Shown here in pieces: positions 60,458 through 64,000 of a DNA stretch of 64,000 nt. This DNA is from Salminus brasiliensis. Lineage: Eukaryota; Chordata; Actinopteri; Characiformes; Bryconidae. Both the position numbers and the translations under genes were made by a program. How positions within the stretch are numbered: position 1 is the first letter of the stretch; the number at the start of each line of letters is the position of its first letter. The notes under the pieces are model-generated. The model searched no databases. It was not told the DNA's origin and was given only the letters and a program-made list of their open reading frames with translations. Location: assembly GCF_030463535.1 (NCBI RefSeq), contig NC_132893.1, forward strand, positions 22,195,282 to 22,259,281, written 5' to 3'.

Positions 60458-61090
60458 CATGGGCTACATTTACATGATCAGATTTGGCTGAAGTGATTTT
60501 TGGCCTAATTTTTTTCTCTCCTGTTTGGACATGCCAAATCGGATCTTAGATTTAAGTCACTTTGTGCCTTGTTTACACCTGGTCACTTCATGCAGCTTGA
60601 GTATCAGGATTATATCTGGATAAGGTAAAGCCACATAAACATGCTGGTGTAACGCACCCAAGTCGCATTTGAAACATATCAGATTGGGTGATCAGACAAA
60701 TCTGATCACCCAAACCACTTCAGGAGGCGCATTTGACTACCAAGTGTAAATGTGGCTAAATCTTAATGGCTAAAATCTTATTAGGATACAATCCAGGTAC
60801 AAGGAGTGACCAGGTGTAAACAGGGTCTTTCATATCTGGTCCAAGATTGGTATCCGATTTGTGGACATGCGACATGAATGTGAACGGTCAGATCAGATTT
60901 CATGAGTCTCTTTATCTGTATTCATGCGCTCAGAGGCAACGTGCATCAACATATCAATGTGCACAAGCCGTGCCGTTGCAGTGACAGATTCGTTCACACT
61001 GTAGACAGATACAGGTCACTTACATTTATGAATGTGAACCGTCAATATAGCCAAATCCGGTCTAAGCCAAACATTTAAGTTGATTCATGA
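60458..61090. mobile_element. Probable fold-back DNA transposon remnant
   Basis: The left side (GGGCTACATTTACATGATCA, GATTTGGCTGAAG) is mirrored by the right (AATATAGCCAAATCCGGTCT, AAGCC). Words such as GTTTACACCTGGTCACTTC and GTGTAAACAGGGTC occur inverted inside. It contains a perfect 13-bp hairpin at 60684-60713 (TTGGGTGATCAGA, loop CAAA). No transposase was recognised. Confidence 0.5.
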
Positions 61091-63180
61091 GGTTTGTAAT
61101 GTAAACATAACCATTTTCACTCCAATTGTGAGCTAAATTATTCATTGTTGATTGGAATCCACAACACTTATTATTGTTTTTCTCTTATTAGTCTAAGAAA
61201 AAGCTTTATCTATGTGTACTGTACCAGCCTTTTTAATAATTATGTGGATTTATTCATATAATCCTTTCTAAAATACCATAGTAAAGGATACAGATACTGT
61301 GGTCTTGTGCCTGTGCTCTTTTGCCACCTTTCACATCTTGAATTTTTGTCCTTTAAAACAGCTAAGACATTATTGCACCTCATTTGCATGTTGTGATGTG
61401 TTTGTCTAGACGTTTATATGCATGTCTCAGGCATGGTGCTCGTTCAGAATGAAGGAAAAATAGGGGTTTGATTTGTAATTATTGCAGGATGATCAGAGAG
61501 CTTTCTGGCCTCAGATTTGCAGTATCGTTACAGTGGCTTATGGGTCGTTGGAGAACAATAACTGCCTCTTCCACCCATGATCGCATATCTGTAACAATTA
61601 CATTTTCACATCCAGAGACTTTTTGTTGACCTCTTTTATTTTTTTCTGCTGTGTGCTGCTGTTGTTCTTGGGCATTTAAAAATTAGAACAGCACAAGAAT
61701 CCGATGATTCTTATTCAAAATGTGGCACGTATCTTATTTTGTTTAATCACATGCTTTTTTTTGTCAAATCAGTGGTTATGTAGCTTTAATGCTCTTCAGT
61801 AAACTAATACAGACTCATTGAAATGTAAATGTGAACCACCGGATGAGTTGGCAAAATAAAGAGCACATATCTTTCTGATAATTGAGACCTACTGAGGCAT
61901 GAACAATCCCTTTTTCTGGTCTCATCAGACAACATACCTTCTCTCATACTTATGTACAGGCCATTTTTGGAACATATTCGTTTTCAGGGCCTCATGTTGC
62001 TTTTTTATGTTTCTCGTAAAGCATTGATTATTGTTTTTTATTCAGTTTGTTCTGAGGTCCATTTCTGATGCGTTCTGAGGTCCACCTACATGGATTCATG
62101 TACCAAAACATCCATAATTAATGTTCACATGAATGTTTTCCAGCCTGTTTTCATCCTAAAATTAAGCAGCCTTTTTCATGGCATTTGAATTAGGCAGTTG
62201 TTCTCTATTTTACATTGACTTCTATTGAAGTCCATTGGAGATTTTGGAGATGTAAGGTTTTTGCATGACAGTAACGATATGTAAATAAGTTACACTCTAA
62301 TTGGCTGCTGTGTACATTGCCTCATTCAAAAATCAATCTAGAATTAAAACCCTCCAGCATTTCAGTGTGAAACTGCTGAACTGCAGTGGACTTACTATAA
62401 TTGTCTTGCTTCTAGTGACTAAAATAATGAAGAGAAACTAGTATATATATTTTAAGCATGCACACACCTCATTTACAGCAATGGCTCTTTAATGAAATGT
62501 TCTTTGGAAGGTACACCTTTAAGAGGGGGTTGTTTGGTATTTGGTGTAGCATATTGGGCAGCAACACCACCTTATCCTTGACAGATTATCGCTTGATTCC
62601 CCGACATGGCAAGCTTACCACACATGTGAACTCCAGAAAATGTCTGGAGAATCAAGTCCGGACGTTATGCGGAGTTGCCCTTTCATGCATCTAGGGATGG
62701 CGCCTGTGTAACACGTGCTGGAAACGCGGCATGGCACAAAAGGTACGCTGCGTAAATGGCATAGGATCCTGGTTTTGCGCCAGTCGCCTGAGAAACATCA
62801 TCAGCACGTCCTGCACTCCTGAACTCCTGAATTCTGTGGGAATTTACCTGCTCTATTTACACATACTCTCACTCTGACATAACCCAGACATTTTACTAGG
62901 GGGCTGTTAGGAAAAAGTCCAGATAATGTCCAGTACAACTGATTTGGATATGGGTTTCAGTACAGAATTAGTCAGGTTAGGCCTGCTTTATATTGTTAAT
63001 GAGATGTGTAAGCTTGAAGAAAGTGGTTCACAGGTTAAAGAACTTCCACGTAATTTAAGGTTTTACACCAATTAAGTTTTTTTAAACATAAACAAAAATT
63101 AACGTTAACTTTTATTGTAAGGAGTGTAAATTGCTTAAAAAAAATCATTACACTGTAAAATGCAGGGTGGTGATCCTATA
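61091..63180. other. Noncoding block
   Basis: 61430-61630 is repeat-free and balanced, possibly regulatory. 63015-63120 holds an 'AAGAAC' MITE fragment. 62458-62694 has a 78-codon plus frame with no relative. Confidence 0.4.
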
Positions 63181-63500
63181 CATAGTTACACATGGGTCCC
63201 CGGCTGCTATCGATCGTTTTTAGGGGGCCCATGCCATTCCCATACTGAGGCTGATTGGTGCCCTGTGGTGAAGCTACTGGCACAGTTCCCCCATGAATAG
63301 AAAAGCTCAGCAATGAGGAGGGCACGCGTTCCCAAACTTCCTCTCCGAGAGCAAGGGCGCTCGCCGGGGGTCGTCACGGCAACTTTGTAGCGCTGACGCA
63401 TCCCTTTGTCCCGCGACGTGATGGGAAGGGCCACACTAATGAGAGTCACACTGAGACTGTCAGCCAACATACACTCAGCACATGGGACCACGGAGGCCAC
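63181..63500. promoter_or_regulatory. Candidate cis-regulatory block
   Basis: Repeat-free with retained CpGs (GGCGCTCGCCGGGGGTCGTC, TTTGTCCCGCGACGTGATGG). A 121-codon minus frame overlaps but has no domain and runs into a CA microsatellite. Composition-based call. Confidence 0.3.
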
Positions 63501-64000
63501 CCTAGTATACACACACACACACGCACAGACAAATGCATTCACATACATGCATACAGATGCATAGATTGCCATGCTCTCCTGCTGTGATATGCAGACAGTT
63601 CCATAAGGGATATCTCACATGCATGGATATGTAGTGGTGAGATGGAGATAAATGATGTTTTTTGTGTTCCTGTAAGTGTGGAATATTATGGGATATATAT
63701 GGATATATATGTTTGTTTTCTTTAATGTATTTGTTATGGGGGGCTGGGGCTGTTCATTTAAAGATGAACGACTTCACATATGAAAGAAATGCTGACGTGA
63801 CAAATGTACCAGACAAAAGAAAACACGACACAGCTTTATGAACCCTGGACAAAAGAGACTGTGTGGAGTTCATTGAAGTTCGATCTTATCAAAAGGATAT
63901 TGGAAGATAAACAGATTTAGCTTGACTCACACTGTACCTCTTGATAAGAACCGAAATACAGACCCCTAAATGGTTTTAGCTCAAATGTACAGTCATTATT
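63501..64000. other. Noncoding right edge
   Basis: 63507-63526 is a short (CA)n. 63690-63710 has TATATATGGATATATATG. No exon recognised. Confidence 0.4.

Overview
The window is vertebrate genomic DNA, almost certainly from a ray-finned fish. The evidence is split genes with GT-AG introns, CpG-island promoters, a large noncoding fraction, abundant microsatellites, and many decayed Tc1-like transposons, hAT-like MITEs and tRNA-derived SINEs of kinds common in teleosts. The repeat mix suggests an otophysan such as a characin or catfish relative, but that is inference. Nothing bacterial, viral or CRISPR-like was found.

One gene can be reconstructed completely: msantd2 on the minus strand, in four coding exons between 31752 and 28088. 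It encodes 540 residues, with an N-terminal Myb/SANT-like DNA-binding domain and a long conserved C-terminal region. All splice sites and phases fit. Its CpG-rich promoter carries a YY1-type element overlapping the start codon. Downstream of it, also on the minus strand, a 70-bp exon at 22363-22294 encodes a signal peptide and ends in phase 1, the pattern of an Ig-superfamily membrane protein. In human, ESAM lies downstream of MSANTD2 in the same orientation, so esam is the best guess. No further exon of it is visible to the left, which would require a first intron longer than 22 kb. Between the two genes, at 24.25-24.85 kb, lies a second CpG island with GC box, inverted CCAAT, ETS-like site and a palindromic RFX X-box. 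No gene could be attached to it.

Layout: 1-22.3 kb is noncoding, either intron or intergenic. It holds repeats, a 36-bp minisatellite (11.57-12.20 kb), a hAT-type MITE with a perfect 8-bp target duplication (8.69-8.99 kb), and several repeat-free blocks that look like regulatory sequence. 22.3-24.9 kb holds two promoters. 24.9-27.4 kb is intergenic. 27.4-32 kb is msantd2. 32-64 kb contains no recognisable gene. It has many GC-elevated, non-repetitive blocks between transposon remnants, as expected of a regulatory desert upstream of a developmental gene. Human synteny would put ROBO3 further right, but no ROBO exon is visible.

The most interesting leads are the orphan X-box CpG island, the 12-residue-periodic minisatellite full of TGACATCA motifs, a 65-bp tandem duplication of a homeobox-like regulatory segment, a 224-bp diverged tandem duplication, and three small exon- or ORF-like segments with no known relative.
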